From Helicoverpa zea (lineage: Eukaryota; Arthropoda; Insecta; Lepidoptera; Noctuidae), in NCBI RefSeq assembly GCF_022581195.2, contig NC_061466.1, forward strand, positions 10,106,001-10,170,000: a stretch of 64,000 bases of DNA, in the 5' to 3' direction. Every line of letters begins with the position of its first letter. The first letter of the stretch is position 1. The notes under the pieces were generated by a model that searched no databases, had not been told where the DNA came from, and was given only the letters and a program-made list of their open reading frames with translations. Positions 20,688 to 33,481 of this stretch are shown here, piece by piece. The translations under genes and the position numbers were made by a program.

Positions 20688-23371
20688 AGACATGTCTGCG
20701 CGAAATAAGTCCTGTTCAGCATTATGCTAGACAATTAGTGCCTGGTGTAGGTTTTTTAACTGGACCTAAGAGGAGTTGCAGGTTTAGACTACCTGTGTTT
20801 AAAGCCCCATAAGCCTAACTGTGAGCTCCTATCTATCTATGGTAGTTAGTGCCCGTCCCACTAATTGCGTTTCTCGTACCTACGTGTTCTTTTGTCCTTT
20901 TGAAGTTTCTTCCATCGTCAGTGGTTTATTTAAAAACATTCAGAAGTAGGTACCTAAATACTCGACAATAAGTATCTACCCAAAACTTATTATTGATGAG
21001 GTCCAATGAGTAGGTCTATACAATAGGTACCTACAAATTGTGTAATTGTATGAAATAATTTACATATCGAACAAATGGGTTATAATTTGTCAACGTTATT
21101 CAGCTGAATAGATAGTTTTATTACAATTTTGGTCACTACGGGCTCAATACAATGGCACTTATGTTTTAAATGTGTAATTATTTTACTCACTAATCATAGT
21201 TATGGCCTTATGCACATTTACGGTAGTAGATAACTTAATTTTGTTCATAAATTGTATCACATTAATGTTGCTATTTGTAGGTTTGTCCGTTATGCTGTGT
21301 TATGTTAGCTGTTTGTCAATTTTATAACTTTATGGATTGAATTTGAACGCTGCGATCAATTTTATAATTTTTTAGTCCCACTAGCTAGAATCTACTGAAA
21401 GTTGTTACTTTACACAGAATGCATGCGTTTCGATACTTTTTCGTACTATATTCTCGAAACAAAGATACTAGGTATCTATATATATTTCATATTTTAACTT
21501 GAAAAATAAAAAAAATATTCCTCTTTCTCATTGAACGAAAAATACCAGAAAACCAAGAAAAATATTCCAACATCAGAATAAAAACTTAATCTAGAGCTTG
21601 ATCTGAAATTATTCCACAATCCAGAGTTTTCACAAAATAAAGATATCTCATTTGGGTCAAACTGAGCGGAGGATAATCCGGAGTCAGACTTCATTTATAC
21701 TAAGTAGCGATATTGTAAAGGATTCCAGTATTTGTTTGTTCGGAATTTTTGACTTTTGTATTTATTTTTTCGCTTTTCCCGTCCATTTTCTTTGGTTAAC
21801 TTGTAAAATCGCGATAGGTTTGATATTTACTGACGCTCTTACAGAGTATTGTTGTCAGTACCTACGTATGTAAATAGCATTTTCTCGATGTCGTTTCACT
21901 TAAAGTTAAAAAATAATTGAAGTAATTTAAACGGTGCACTATGATGACCGATAAAATAGGCATAGCCGTGTTACTTGGCACAGTTTGAAATGGCGTGATT
22001 ATTTTTCCGAGTAAAACTAGGCACTGGTACAATCTAAGTAATTAAAATTGTGAATTCAAATTTAATAAATCCCGCTTCCAATATTTCAATTTTCAACCGG
22101 CTTAAAAATGGAAACTTTGTCACTTGTCACGAATCGGCTACTGATTATTATTTTTGAGTTGAAATGGAGAGTTTATTGCTTTCAATACCTACTAGTACCT
22201 ACTGTAGCTTGTCGCGAGCTATCCCACTAAATATAGGGTGACTGGTAATTAGTGACCGATACTTGAAAAAAATTGAATGCTTTGTAATCACGATTAGAAT
22301 CACGTGTTCAACTTTTCAGTCACTAATTACCAGTCACCTTATATTCTATGCTCATGTTTTTTCCGTACAACAAGAGGCCTGTGTTCAAAACTAGGCTATT
22401 AACCAGACAGATCAAACACGAAAACAGTCAAACGATCAACAATAAATCAAATTCACAAAAGACGAAACCAGTTCACTTGCAATCAATTCACTTCGTAGTT
22501 ACATAGAATTTGGCTCAAACGTTTTGAGGAGAATTCAGTCAATAGCTCCAAGGATTATTCAATTAGAATTGCGAAGACAAAGCGCTCTGACTTGGCTGAG
22601 AGCTGGAGCTTGCAAAGAGTAGTTATTAACTAGACATACCGATAGTGGTCAAAGGCTTTTTACAAGGAAAGTTAACGTTTGATAAAGACACTCTTAATCT
22701 GTCAGTTTAAGGTTTTTAATCTTGTGTAAGAGTAGTCAAGGTGGGAACTACGAGTTTGTCGGGGAAAATAATCGACTAAGTCAACATCAGACAAGGCGTG
22801 ATCGAATCATTTACGACAATAATTTATATCTCAAAGTAATTATTGATATCTTTTTGAAGTATGAAAGTTCTTCATTCAATTTAAACGCTTCTTGATAAAC
22901 TATATTGATGCATGTAAAATAAATTAAACAGTGTACCTATGGCTTCGGCTGTTCTATTTAAATACAAAATATTTCGAGAAACGTTTTATTAGAAAGAACA
23001 AATGACCAGCGTGGGCGAAAAAATACTATTTATCCAAATACAATTAACCGCACCTCACTGGCTGTCAAAAATGTACGCAAAACGAATACGCTATAGTACG
23101 CCAGCGTATTTTAAACTACGCCAAGTGCATACCGGATTCGTATTCCGGTTAAACAATGGCTGATGGTAATGGAAAGCGATATTTTATACCAATATTAGCT
23201 CGGCTTCGCTCGCATTTTTACCGCTTTACCGCTTTTTTCGTGATGGAATTTAGGATTTTAAATAGAAGTGGATTTTATGAGAATCCTATCCAATCGTAGC
23301 AAGAATAATGACCCTGGTAAATTAGAGTGAGTGACTTATTTGCTTTTTATTATTGTAATATTTTTTCAGCA
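20688..23371. other. Non-coding stretch, no gene seen
   Basis: AT-rich DNA with chance ORFs only. The one structured item is the small foldback at 22235-22340. No exons or RNA genes were recognised. Confidence 0.4.
22235..22340. mobile_element. Very small foldback MITE
   Basis: About 106 bp with inverted ends A(G/A)GGTGACTGGTAATTAG. ATAT lies outside both ends and may be a target duplication. Too small to code; superfamily uncertain. Confidence 0.55.
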
Positions 23372-23511
23372 GATTCTCTATAGTTTGTTTGTTTCAGTCG
23401 CTTCTTGTAAAGCACTGGTACTCAGCTGAATCCGGTTAGACTGGAAGCCGACCCCAACATAGTTGGGAAAAAAGGCTCGGAGGATGATGAGGATGATTCT
23501 CTATAGTTTGT
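23372..23511 (+). mobile_element. 5'-truncated SINE-A with target duplication
   Basis: Only the tail half of SINE-A is present (23389-23494, ending in a GATGATGAGGATGAT tail). A perfect 17-bp duplication, GATTCTCTATAGTTTGT, flanks it at 23372-23388 and 23495-23511. This is 5' truncation typical of target-primed reverse transcription. Confidence 0.85.
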
Positions 23512-24540
23512 CTATTTCTAGGGCTATTTTCATGGAGGCATGTCGGGCACCACGTCTTAAACCAGACAGTGAATTCATTAGTTGTTAAGCCTTATACGGG
23601 GACTTCCTGCATGTCGTATGTAGTTACGCAATGGAAATGCTTCACACTGTCATGGTTTATCCGACGAGTGCTTTACAAGAAGGATGTGTATGTATTATTG
23701 AGGATTCAAACAACACCTTCAAAAACAGCTTTTAAATACATATTAAACTAAACTTTTAGTCGTAATCAATACATAAAAGGCTCAGGTTAAGCAATAAGGG
23801 TGCGGTATGTCCACGTTATACGCAATCCCTTGCAATCCGCTTTTCTGGGCTTAGTTTCATTCAAGCCGCGGGTTCGCAAAATACTCGTTATACGGACTGA
23901 ATAGTTGCTAAGAATTATACCTACAAGCCTGGGCAGTTGGGGCACAGATTACTTGGTTTGTGTGCGTTTAACTGCGTATTTCAATACCCGATTTATTCGT
24001 TGTTTTGTTTGTTTGCTTGAACGCGCCAATTCAGGAACTACTGGTCCGATTCGAAAAAATATTTCATTACTTTTATCCGGGTTCTTGTAGAAGTTTCCAA
24101 GGGGTCCGTACTTGTAGTGTTGCTTGATTTTGATCAAAGAATTTTAAAATCATTTTTCAAAATATCGCGAGTTTTTTGTTAACATATTTTGTGCTCGATA
24201 CATAAGTACGAAGCCACTGCAGGCCCCTAACAAGTAATTTTTGGACGCATATCATTAAATTGATTCTTTTAATTTTATAGATTTTGTTTTATATACTTTG
24301 TTTTATGTACTTTGTGTTACGTTTTGATTTTTTTATTGTGTTCCATTTATCGTATTAGATTAGGATAAACCTGCAATAGCAAACCCTAAAAACATACTAT
24401 GGTATCAACATTGCATGGAGCTGCGCATATCTGTGCTCAGTCCATTGAATGGTTATTGCTAATCAGTACAGAGGCATCGTTGTTCCGGCGCCCTTTGCTA
24501 TCGACTGTACCTCTATATGGTGTTACGAAATGTACATTGT
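23512..24540. other. Non-coding stretch, no gene seen
   Basis: No splice-linked ORFs or transposon ends were recognised up to the second P-like element. Confidence 0.4.
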
Positions 24541-25535
24541 ACATATATCATAGACATAATATTAGTAAACAAGACTGCGCACGTAAACCCAAAAAACGAG
24601 CCGAGTGAAACAGTTAGTACGGAGGCTGTCTGTCCCTTTCTAATAGGGTGACTATGAGATTAAGCTATGTGAGACAAATCCGAATTTGCTAAGATTATTA
24701 TCCGCAGATTGGTATTGAAGTTTTAACTTACGCTGTTTGTGACCTTAAGATACTTATAAAGGCTTTTAATAATTAGCGGGAATTAGCAGTATAAAAGCAG
24801 GAAGATTCGAAGTGAAGACTGTTTTTTTTCTATTTCTACTTCATATATAGACTGTTGAGCCATTTATGTCGCCTTTCTTCTTTTTTTGGGAAGCTATAAC
24901 AATCGTACAACAGTTTTAAAATCCATCACCCATATTTTCACTCATTACAAGAATTCATGGGCACCCTAGTTGTTTGGTTTACGAAAATGTTATTATTAGC
25001 TAACCTGTGGAACGATATATTGCAACCACCATAGGATTCACTTTTACAAGTATAAACGCAACACTTTTTCACCATTTAAATAGTTTAAATTGATTTAATA
25101 CAAAAAATATAAACAAAATTTTAAATGCTGATTACGCGCCAAGAATGTTCACGGTTACCGCTAGAAAAAAATAAAAAAATATGTTTTTTATGTTTTAAGA
25201 ATAATAATTTATATAAATAATTTATTCGTATAATAAATTAATGCGATTTTTATTAATTTGTTGACTTACAATTGTTAAAATAAGATAAAAATATATGTGA
25301 TTCAATTGTTTTTTTGGGAAGACAAAACTGTTGATCACAACATTTTTTTATGCTGGCAAGGTGTTAGAAAGAGACAAACGGCCTCCGTTCTAACTATCCC
25401 TCTCGGCTACGATTTGCCTCTGTGTATTATGCAACAAATTTAGTACCTTATTGCGTTGGAATAGAGTTCATTTTCGTAAATATATATTTTGAGCGTGCGC
25501 AATCTTGTTTATTATATTACATCTATGACATATAT
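24541..25535 (-). mobile_element. Non-autonomous P-like DNA transposon, copy 2
   Basis: The element is 24549-25527 (979 bp), inverted relative to copy 1 at 536-1504 and closely similar along its length. Inverted ends start CATAGACATAATATTA. A perfect 8-bp duplication, ACATATAT, flanks it at 24541-24548 and 25528-25535. The internal THAP coding stretch is kept, with the same intron and the same truncation. Copies of near-equal length with the same deletion show that this shortened form was itself mobilised. Confidence 0.85.
24773..25075 (-). pseudogene. Truncated THAP-domain ORF of the P-like element (copy 2)
   Basis: The minus-strand ATG is at 25075 and the stop at 24773. Exon structure, frame and length (63 residues) match copy 1, with a few substitutions such as a Thr-to-Tyr change after KKCCV and an Asn-to-Lys change after FPK. 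The final Cys-x2-His ligands are again missing. The retained frame in both copies could mean recent common origin or a use for the short protein. Confidence 0.7.
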
Positions 25536-28130
25536 CAAGACATCAAGTGTTTCGATTGTTTATTGGTTATTTCATTTAGAATACCTATGTTTAATGTTAA
25601 AGAAATTTTAGTTTGTAAAGTTTTAGAATTACAAAGTTTGAACCCCAAAATATCAGGTACTGGAAAAGCTATCTTTTAGCTATTTTTGTGTGAAGTGAAC
25701 ATGCTCAATCAAATCATAATATTTTCTACCGTCCTTACAATTAAGTAGAAAAATTTCGCCTGAAACAGTACCTACTAAATGCAATTTTTATTTACTCATC
25801 TTCTGATCTTTTTGTACCGAATATTTTCATTTAATTTTTCAGACATAGCAACCGTAAGAAAAAAAACTATGAAAATACCTGTTTTAAAAGGCGTCCGTCA
25901 CTCTAATAGAAAATGAATTGGTAGATATTGTTTCTTTAACAAAGGGATCTTGTATTTTCGAAGTTATTTTACAGATAGCTTTTCTATTTATTTTATATTC
26001 AGCATTTCTGGTGGCAGGGTTGATTCTGGTATGTTTTGTTAACCCTTTTTGTACCTACATTCCTATTCCAATTTTTTTTTGTAATAATTCGTGGATTAAA
26101 CTGCATCTCTATGTACATATGCTTACACATAACGCGGTTTTGTACTACAATAACATTTTTTGAAATCGGCTTAATAGATCTGGAGAGTATCTACTACACT
26201 ACAAACTCACTAATTTTATATTTTCGTAATTATTGATAGAGTAAAAAAAAACACCAAAACTTGAAACTTTTTTATTTTTATACTGGACATTTCGTCTTAT
26301 AGTCATAGTGGCTGTGGAAATTGTCTAGATACTTATAAGCGCTATAAATATTTTACTACAATAAGAAGGGTGGATATTGATAACTCGATTGACCAATCGT
26401 CGAGAAATAATGCATTTGTATAACAAAGTTTTGCATTAAAATATTTTATGGTTATTTTCTACTGTTATTGTCTGCATCATGATATGAAATCTGAGGTCAT
26501 TTTTATATTAGGATGTACTATAACTACATTGCTGTTTTTATCCGAATCCTGAGGGGTGTAATGACATCGTTATGGGGTTTCCCAATAATTTCCAAATCAT
26601 TGACATCTATGTATTAGTAAGTCTCAATGGTTTATTGGACGATATTATGATGTTTATGAAGATCGGATAGGGTTTTGCTGGTCAGCGGGTTCACCTGCGT
26701 TCTGTGGGAATTACTTCGCAAATGCCTCTTTACTCAATGAATGGACTATCTTAAACTAAAAGAAGATTCAAATCGGACAGTTTCGCCCTAGTTCAAGCTT
26801 ATAAACAAGCAAACAGATTTACGATATTAACATTAAAAAACAACGCTAAGTATATGAAACACACATGAAATTTATCAATTCACGAAGTTCACAAGAAAGT
26901 ATCGAAATAAATATTCAAAGCAGAATATATTTAACAAAAAAATCCGGCACCAAGATCTCTTAATCCAGTGTACCTACTTTTTACAGAGATTTCTTCAATT
27001 GAATGAGCACGTTGGATTTGTTATTGTTACACTTACTTAACGGTTCGGTAGCTACAGACGCGATATTTTATGAAAATTCAATCTTTTACGTGAATTTTTT
27101 TCATTTTGAACTTTAAAATTTAATGCTTTGAATGTGGTTTGCATTCAAAGTGATAATTTATAGAAATGTCGATAAAGTTGATAGTATTTCGAAGTGGATT
27201 TTTAAGAAAAGCTATTGACATTTTTGCTTTTTCTAAAATGGCTAGTGGTTTATAATGTTGTGTATCTGTCATTTAGAGTATAATATATATTTATTATATC
27301 TAACTAACAAGTACCAACCTAAAAGATATATAAAATCAAGTAAAACGTTGCACTTGAAATTAATTGAATTACATCTGTACAAAAGACGCGTATTTTGCGA
27401 TGCGTAATAATTTGAATACGCATTTAAAGTGATTATGTTCTTAGAGACAGTCCAATTTACCTACAACTTGCCTACAACGGCGGCTTTTCCGGAGGGTAAA
27501 ATAGCGACTGTAACTTTACGACTTGTAATTGAGTTGACACGAATGTTTTATAGTGTGCACCGTGTATTTGTGAGTTTTTATCCGCACTAATATTACTTAT
27601 GTAATACACTTATATATGCGTCCCTTCTTCGTCATACACTGATAATATTACTATAGAGGCTGAGATAGGACAAAGGCTACGTTTTATCCGCGTGCGAAAA
27701 GCAGTTTTTTATGTACCTAGGTACGCTTGTGTATTTTTTTAGAATTAAAAAGATTTCTCTTTAATACTAACATTCTAGTGTTTTAATTAAAGTAGCCATG
27801 CTACACTCCATCTATAGCCACATTTTTTTTGCAAACCGGAAGCGGTCGCGATAAATTGGATTTACCATGCCTATGTGACGTCACACCCGGCAAGTTTATG
27901 GTGTGTTGTTCCTGTTATTCCCCATAGTGAAGGGGAGATAAAAATATTTTCTCTGAGAAATGGATTCGGGGGTTAATCAAAGCACAGATTCTTGGGAAGA
28001 GAGAGAGAGAAAATGTTTGGGGTCCTCTGGGATTTAGAGAAGTGGTTATTTTTGGAAAACTGTGTCAATAAGTAAGAAAAATATCACAGCCGTTTCCGTA
28101 TTCGTAAGCCACTCGCTTATAATCATCTGT
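25536..28130. other. Non-coding stretch, no gene seen
   Basis: AT-rich DNA. Short scraps of moth repeats occur near 26690 ('ggttcacctgcgttctgtgg') and 27670. A short AG run is at about 28002-28018 at the start of the next region. No gene was recognised. Confidence 0.4.
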
Positions 28131-28137
28131 TTAGACT

Positions 28138-28362
28138 TTTCCTATCTATGATGCGGTCGGATTCCAGTTTAAACCAGTGTAACTGAGTACCTGAGGAGCG
28201 AGTGCCGATCTGACTTTCTCAATCCAGTCAACTGGGCAACTCGATAACCCCTTTGTAAGACTGGTTGTCAGAATTTTTGGCTTTTACTACTGCTCGACTG
28301 CCGAAGATGTTCAAACCACAGCCAGGAATTTAAAGCAGACGAAACAACGCGCAAAGTCTATT
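28138..28362 (-). repeat. Old, diverged SINE-A copy
   Basis: Scattered matches to SINE-A ('ctcaatccagtcaactgggc', 'aactcgataacccct', 'gaagatgttcaaa') on the minus strand. The head has been lost. Confidence 0.5.
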
Positions 28363-28390
28363 GTAAATATAACAGTTATCGACTTTATAC

Positions 28391-28605
28391 AATTAAAATT
28401 ACATACAAACTTGTCCACTTTACAATGTAACAAACACACTTGATTTAATTTCCTGTAATAGGTTGTGACAAAGCGCCGGCGCATCAGAGAGCAATCCTTG
28501 GTAAGCTCTGTAACGCTAGCTCTTGTGGTCTCTGTTTAGCCACTGGCTATTACTGCTTGGAGTATAGATGCACTGGATAAGAATATAAAGGTACGTACAG
28601 AACGG
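28391..28605. repeat. Direct duplication, left copy
   Basis: Nearly identical to 30051-30271, including 'gacaaagcgccggcgcatca' and 'ctctgtaacgctagctcttg'. The copies lie in the same orientation 1.66 kb apart. No coding sequence is seen in either. Confidence 0.8.
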
Positions 28606-28799
28606 TGGCTTATAGTGTGTTCAGACATCGGATACAGAAAGACGGCTCACAATTATCTTTTGAGCCCAAGTATGCGTATGTGTCCTTAGTGTAGGTAGGT
28701 ACCTTCCTTCTCCTTTTCGACTGATATTTAAAAACGGTTTTCGCTTTAAAGGCGAGAACTATAAAACACTAGTTTTGAGTTAATTAAAAAAATCGAATA

Positions 28800-28985
28800 G
28801 CAGTCTTAACCAGTTGCACCTGAGTACCACTGATGATACATAGAACAACTGCCTATCTGAGCTCATCAACCCAGTTACCCTTGCAATTCGATACCCTCTT
28901 ATTAAATTGGTTGTCACTCTTTCTAGCTTCTAACTACTGTTGACGGCTGCGAAAGCCGTTTAAATGACAGCTAGGAGATATAGGA
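28800..28985 (-). repeat. Old, diverged SINE-A copy
   Basis: Matches 'actgcctatctgagctcatc', 'aacccagttaccct' and 'aattcgatacc' on the minus strand, strongly diverged. Confidence 0.5.
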
Positions 28986-29008
28986 CAACAACACAATTAT
29001 TGACAACT

Positions 29009-30050
29009 AGCTTTCCGCCCGCGGCTTCGCCCGCGTGGAATTCGGTTCACCCCTCCCGCTGTGGGTTAGCAGCGGTGAGGGAGTGTCAGACTCTTACTGA
29101 CTAAAATCGTCGTGTTCCGTCCTAGGCCTTTTATATACCAGGGCCGCGGTACCTCTTTCGAACAACCCGCAGCCGCGGCTGGCCCTGGCGCTACTGGGCC
29201 CCACTGATTTCAAAACAGACTAATTCGCGGCGAACCTTAACACCACGATACAGAAAAGCACAACGCCATCTATCGAGCTATCGGGAAGCTCGCGATTGAA
29301 CAATGAGCTACAGGTTAAAGCGCGAGATATCATTGCACTTCTTACGTATCTTAAAAAAAACAACGTCACCACGTTTTAAAAAGCTATCATTCCACTTCTT
29401 ATGTATTTTAAAAACACATCGTTACCACGTTTTAAAAACACCCAGCGCCATCTATCGCATACCTCAAGAACGAAATAACTTAACTAATACTTATACCAAT
29501 TAGTAATTCGTTGAATTATAGTTAATTCAGGATAAGTAGATGTAAAAAAAACAGTTAAGACGATAAAACAAATCGTACGTCATCCCTCGGGAATTCCTCA
29601 TTTTCGAGGATTCATTATCGTATCATTTAGCTTCTAAATTTATATGTTCATATTCGTTTGCAATATATAAGTAGATGTAAAAAAAAACAGTTTAGACGAT
29701 TAAACAAATTGTACATCATCCCTCGGGAATTCCTCATTTTCGGGGATTCATTATCGTATCATTTAGCTTCTAAATTTACATGTTTATATTCGTTTGCAAT
29801 ATATTACCTTGTTTTAAACGACACACAGCGCCATCTACAATCCATCCATCAAGCAAACAATATTTTTGTTTTCCCTCGGGAATATCTATTTTTTTCGGGA
29901 TAAAAAGTACCCTATTATTTAATCCGGACTTCTAACTTTACGTCTGCAAAATTTCAAAGCAATCGGTTCAGTAGTTACGGCGTGAAAGCGGAACAAACAA
30001 ACAAACAAACAAACAAACTCACTTTCCGATTTATAATATTAGTAAGGATT
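29009..30050 (-). repeat. Composite moth repeat interrupted by repeat C and a tandem duplication
   Basis: Starts 'ctagctttccgcccgcggct' and ends 'tttataatattagtaaggat' after an (AAAC)n run near 30000. This is the same family as 3236-3410. A repeat C segment (29037-29160) sits near the start. A 135-bp unit is duplicated in tandem at 29534-29668 and 29669-29804. Short '...cagcgccatctatcg' blocks recur at 29262, 29448 and 29827. Confidence 0.6.
29534..29804. repeat. Two-copy 135-bp tandem repeat
   Basis: Units start at 29534 and 29669 with 'aagtagatgtaaaaaaa' and differ at only a few sites, so the duplication is fairly recent. Confidence 0.8.
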
Positions 30051-30271
30051 AAAATTACATACAAACTTGTCCACTTTACAATATAACAAACACAGTAGAT
30101 TTAATTTCCTGTAATAGGTTGTGACAAAGCGCCGGCGCATCAGAGAGCAATCCTTGGTAAGCTCTGTAACGCTAGCTCTTGTGGCCGTCTCTGTTTAGCC
30201 ACTGGCTATTACTCCTTGGATTATGTTACGCTGGATAAGAAAATTGACACGTCGTTTTAAGGGTACATACA
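30051..30271. repeat. Direct duplication, right copy
   Basis: Partner of 28391-28605. It is followed directly by the LINE remnant at 30272. Confidence 0.8.
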
Positions 30272-30598
30272 GTACGCAAGCAAGGAGGACAATATCTTCG
30301 CTACAAGGACGTGTTCAAAAGACAACTGAAAGCGTGCGGTATCCACCCTACAGATTGGGAGAGGCTTGCCTTAAATAGGTCATCTTGGCGCAAAACGATC
30401 TATGAAAACGTCAAGTTATTCGAAGAAAAAAGACTCGAGGCTTTAGACGAAAAGCGCCAATTACGAAAAGAGAGACCTAAGCCTTCATACAACTATACTC
30501 TCAATAGTGCAGGTCAGTTATTCTGCAGCGCTTGCGACCGGGTCTTTAAATACAAACTTGGTTTCGCCAGTCACATCAGGGCTCACGCTAGGAGGTGA
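30272..30598 (+). pseudogene. C-terminal remnant of a LINE reverse-transcriptase ORF
   Basis: The open frame reads GGQYLRYKDVFKRQLKACGI, DWERLALNRSSWRKTI, a Lys/Arg-rich helix, then CSACDRVFKYKLGFASHIRAH, a C2H2-type finger, and stops at 30598. This tail is common at the C-terminus of LINE polyproteins in invertebrates. Everything upstream (endonuclease, RT) is missing: a 5'-truncated insertion. A TA-rich stretch follows near 30640. Confidence 0.75.
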
Positions 30599-30659
30599 AC
30601 TTGCCATAGGTCGCCGTTATCGAAAACGATAAGGAGGGAGGACTATATATATATATATT

Positions 30660-32084
30660 ATACATACAGTAACCAACAATATATCTCTATTTTCCAGAGG
30701 ATTTAAATATGAATTGAATTAAAACACCTCCATCAATATGGATTTAGGATATTTTTACGATATGATTTAACTAGGCGTTGTAATAGTAAATAGTTTAGTT
30801 TTGCCAATGATTCTGGATACGTTTAGTGAGAGCTACTTCATGCACTGGCATAGTGAGTATACTTTAGGCCTATAGCTTTTCTCGATAAACGAGGTAACTA
30901 ACATAGAAATTTTTCAAATCGGACTACTAATTCCTCTTATTAGAGCGTTTAAGTTCAACAAACCCTTCAGCTATATAATGTTAGTATAGATTACATAGAA
31001 AACCTGTTAAAATACGACAGTAAGCTTCAGTTATATGAATACAACATTCGTATCCACAATTCTTTGATCTAAACGTGTGCGACGAGAAAATCGTCCACAG
31101 AAGATAATTGCGTTCCAACTAATGAAATTGTAGTCTTACGTGTACCTCGTGGTACTTTCTAGTACCGTACTTTCATGCACCTTGCTCTAATTGGCTCGCT
31201 TCGTTTTGTACATGTAACGAACGTACCTAATTAACGCATGTTTTGAAGTCTTGTTTCTTTAAAGGTGGTTAAAAGTGAAGAAAAGAAGGTCTGTGGTTAT
31301 TTTTGATGGTTGTAAGTGTGTAAGTTTTACTTATGTAGTAGGTATTAGCACAGTTTCACCTGCATACCGAGATAGCTGCTTCCCGTAGTCGGATGGTGAC
31401 AAAAACTATCACATGTCTTTCTCCCGGGTCTTAGCTGCCTCTCCTCTAATTTTCAGCTAAATCGGTTGAGCCATTTTTGAGTCATATTCGTGTGTATCTA
31501 ACACTGTGCAAATTATGACGAGACAATATTTTTTAATAAAATTATAGTGTAATAATAGTAGGTATAAGATAACTTTAACTATTTCATTTTACTTTATATT
31601 TTTCTAAGTCGCTCTAAACCTTATCATTTATCTCAAAACTAGTTTCTAACTTTGTACGTACTATGAAGTCTCCTGAGGTGAAATTTTATTATTAATGTGA
31701 TATAAGTAGGTTTTTAAACTATGCAGGTAAAAGTTACAAAGTCATAAGTACTTTTCTTCTTTAAGTTAACTAATATAACTTTGGTTAGTTATCTTACGTT
31801 ATTAAAGTAAAGTGGTAATTTATCTAACTCTGTTGTAATAAATGTTTTAGTGGATATCTTGAAATACTGAATTTGCTGAACATTTCCTTCGAGCTAAGAT
31901 TTCAGTTAATTTTCTCATCATTAAGAAATTATTTATGTGGAACCAACTTAGTATTTGTTACGCTTTTAAGCTGAAAGAGGGAAGATTGAAAACACAGACT
32001 ACTTTTTATTCGCGTGCGGAAAACAGTTCCCTCAGAACGCGAGTAAAACTGGGGGTGGAAACTTTTTTTTGTTGACGACTCCAA
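30660..32084. other. Non-coding stretch, no gene seen
   Basis: AT-rich DNA with a LINE 3'-end scrap near 31345-31500 ('gtttcacctgcataccgaga'). No gene was recognised. Confidence 0.4.
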
Positions 32085-32385
32085 ATATCATCAAACGACC
32101 CCTCCCGCTGTGGGTTAGCAGCGGTGAGGGAATGTTAGACTCTTACCGTCTTACCACAAAAACTTTTAAACGTCAGTTTATGCCTTGTCTAAAAAAATGT
32201 CAAATTATGACGTTGACATACGGTTCATTTTGCAGCCAAAATTTTATTAGACAAGTGTAAAACAGGGGTTAAAGTTTTTGTAGTAAGGCCATTAGTGACT
32301 AAAAACCGTCGTGTTCCGTCTTAGGCCTTTTATGTACCAGGGCCGTGGTAACTCTTTCGAACAATCCGGCAGCCCACGGGGGGTA
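32085..32385. repeat. Repeat C copy split by a MITE
   Basis: The left part (to about 32145) and right part (from about 32295) join to match the uninterrupted copy at 29037-29160: '...cagactcttac' then 'tgactaaaa...cgtcgtgttccgtc'. Confidence 0.7.
32143..32294. mobile_element. 146-bp MITE inside repeat C, Harbinger-like
   Basis: The element is 32146-32291, flanked by TTA on both sides. Inverted ends share CTTAC(C/T)ACAAAAACTTT. The uninterrupted repeat C copy at 29037-29160 serves as the empty site. A TTA duplication fits the PIF/Harbinger superfamily. Confidence 0.65.
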
Positions 32386-33481
32386 GAAACTCTCTTTAGA
32401 ATATGTTTATTACAAAACTTTATACCTGCTTAGTTTTACAAAACGTATAAAAAGCCGCGATATTGATAAAAGAAACAGTTTTCTTCAGTCACTATAACAA
32501 AGTTCTGAAGACGCAGACTTATGCAGAAAAAAATGTACAGAATGCAGTTTTTGTTTTAATTCCCGATAGTGTCTTAACAAAGTCGTTTAAAGTCCTTTGC
32601 TTACAAAGTTCTCGCTTTTTCTTAGAATGCAATTTACTAGGATTAATTGAGCAAAGTTTTTGTTAGCATTGTTCCGTCTGATAGTAGTGACGAAGTCGTT
32701 TTTTTTAACCGACATCACAAAAAGGAGGAGGAAATACCAACATCTGTTACCTAAATTCAGATGTTTTTATTTTTAATGGCAATTGCTTGCTATCCATAGT
32801 ATATCTACTGCATTTGCCTAATCAAGAAAAGTTTAAAAACAAATGAAGCTCTCTATCTCCACCCTCTGAAATCCCGTTTGAACCTGTTTACATTTAACAT
32901 TAAATCAATTCGATAGGAGAAGTCTAGTAAAATGCAAAGAATGCCTGTGTTCTTGTAGGTTCCAGTTCAATGATCATTATAGACAATCTGTAAATCGGTT
33001 CAGTAGTCTTGACGGTCGATAGATAGGGTTACTTCCGTACATTAAAATATTAGTAAGTATTTTATTCAGATAATAAATAACACATGAACACTTAATTAAT
33101 CGATCAATACAACGTGCTAAAATTGTTAAATTCGCATCAATTCACAGAAACGAATTAGAACCGAGACGAAGACATCAGCAACGACATATACCAATCTAAA
33201 TTCAACCTTATCTCCACCCAATAAGATTTAATTTCCCATGGTGAGTGCGTCTTCTTTGTCAGTCGAGTTTTGTCGCTTAAGGTAATGGCAATTTTGAATT
33301 GGGATTTGAATGCATTGGGGCTTTCACACCTTCTGCTAAAAATATCTCATTATAAGAACGTGTCAGGTGTTTATTTTCATTTACTTTTTCATATATTTTT
33401 AATGTAGGTTGTGTGTGTGTGTGTGGAACTCGAGAATTGATTACTTTGTTATTTATTGAGTGCAATGTGTTGTTTGAAACT
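32386..33481. other. Non-coding stretch, no gene seen
   Basis: Contains a short GT run at about 33408-33424. No exons, transposon ends or RNA genes were recognised. Confidence 0.4.

Noticed and set aside
28002..28018. Possible CRISPR-like or regulatory repeat
   Set aside because: It is a simple AG run. No CRISPR array is expected or seen in this eukaryotic sequence.
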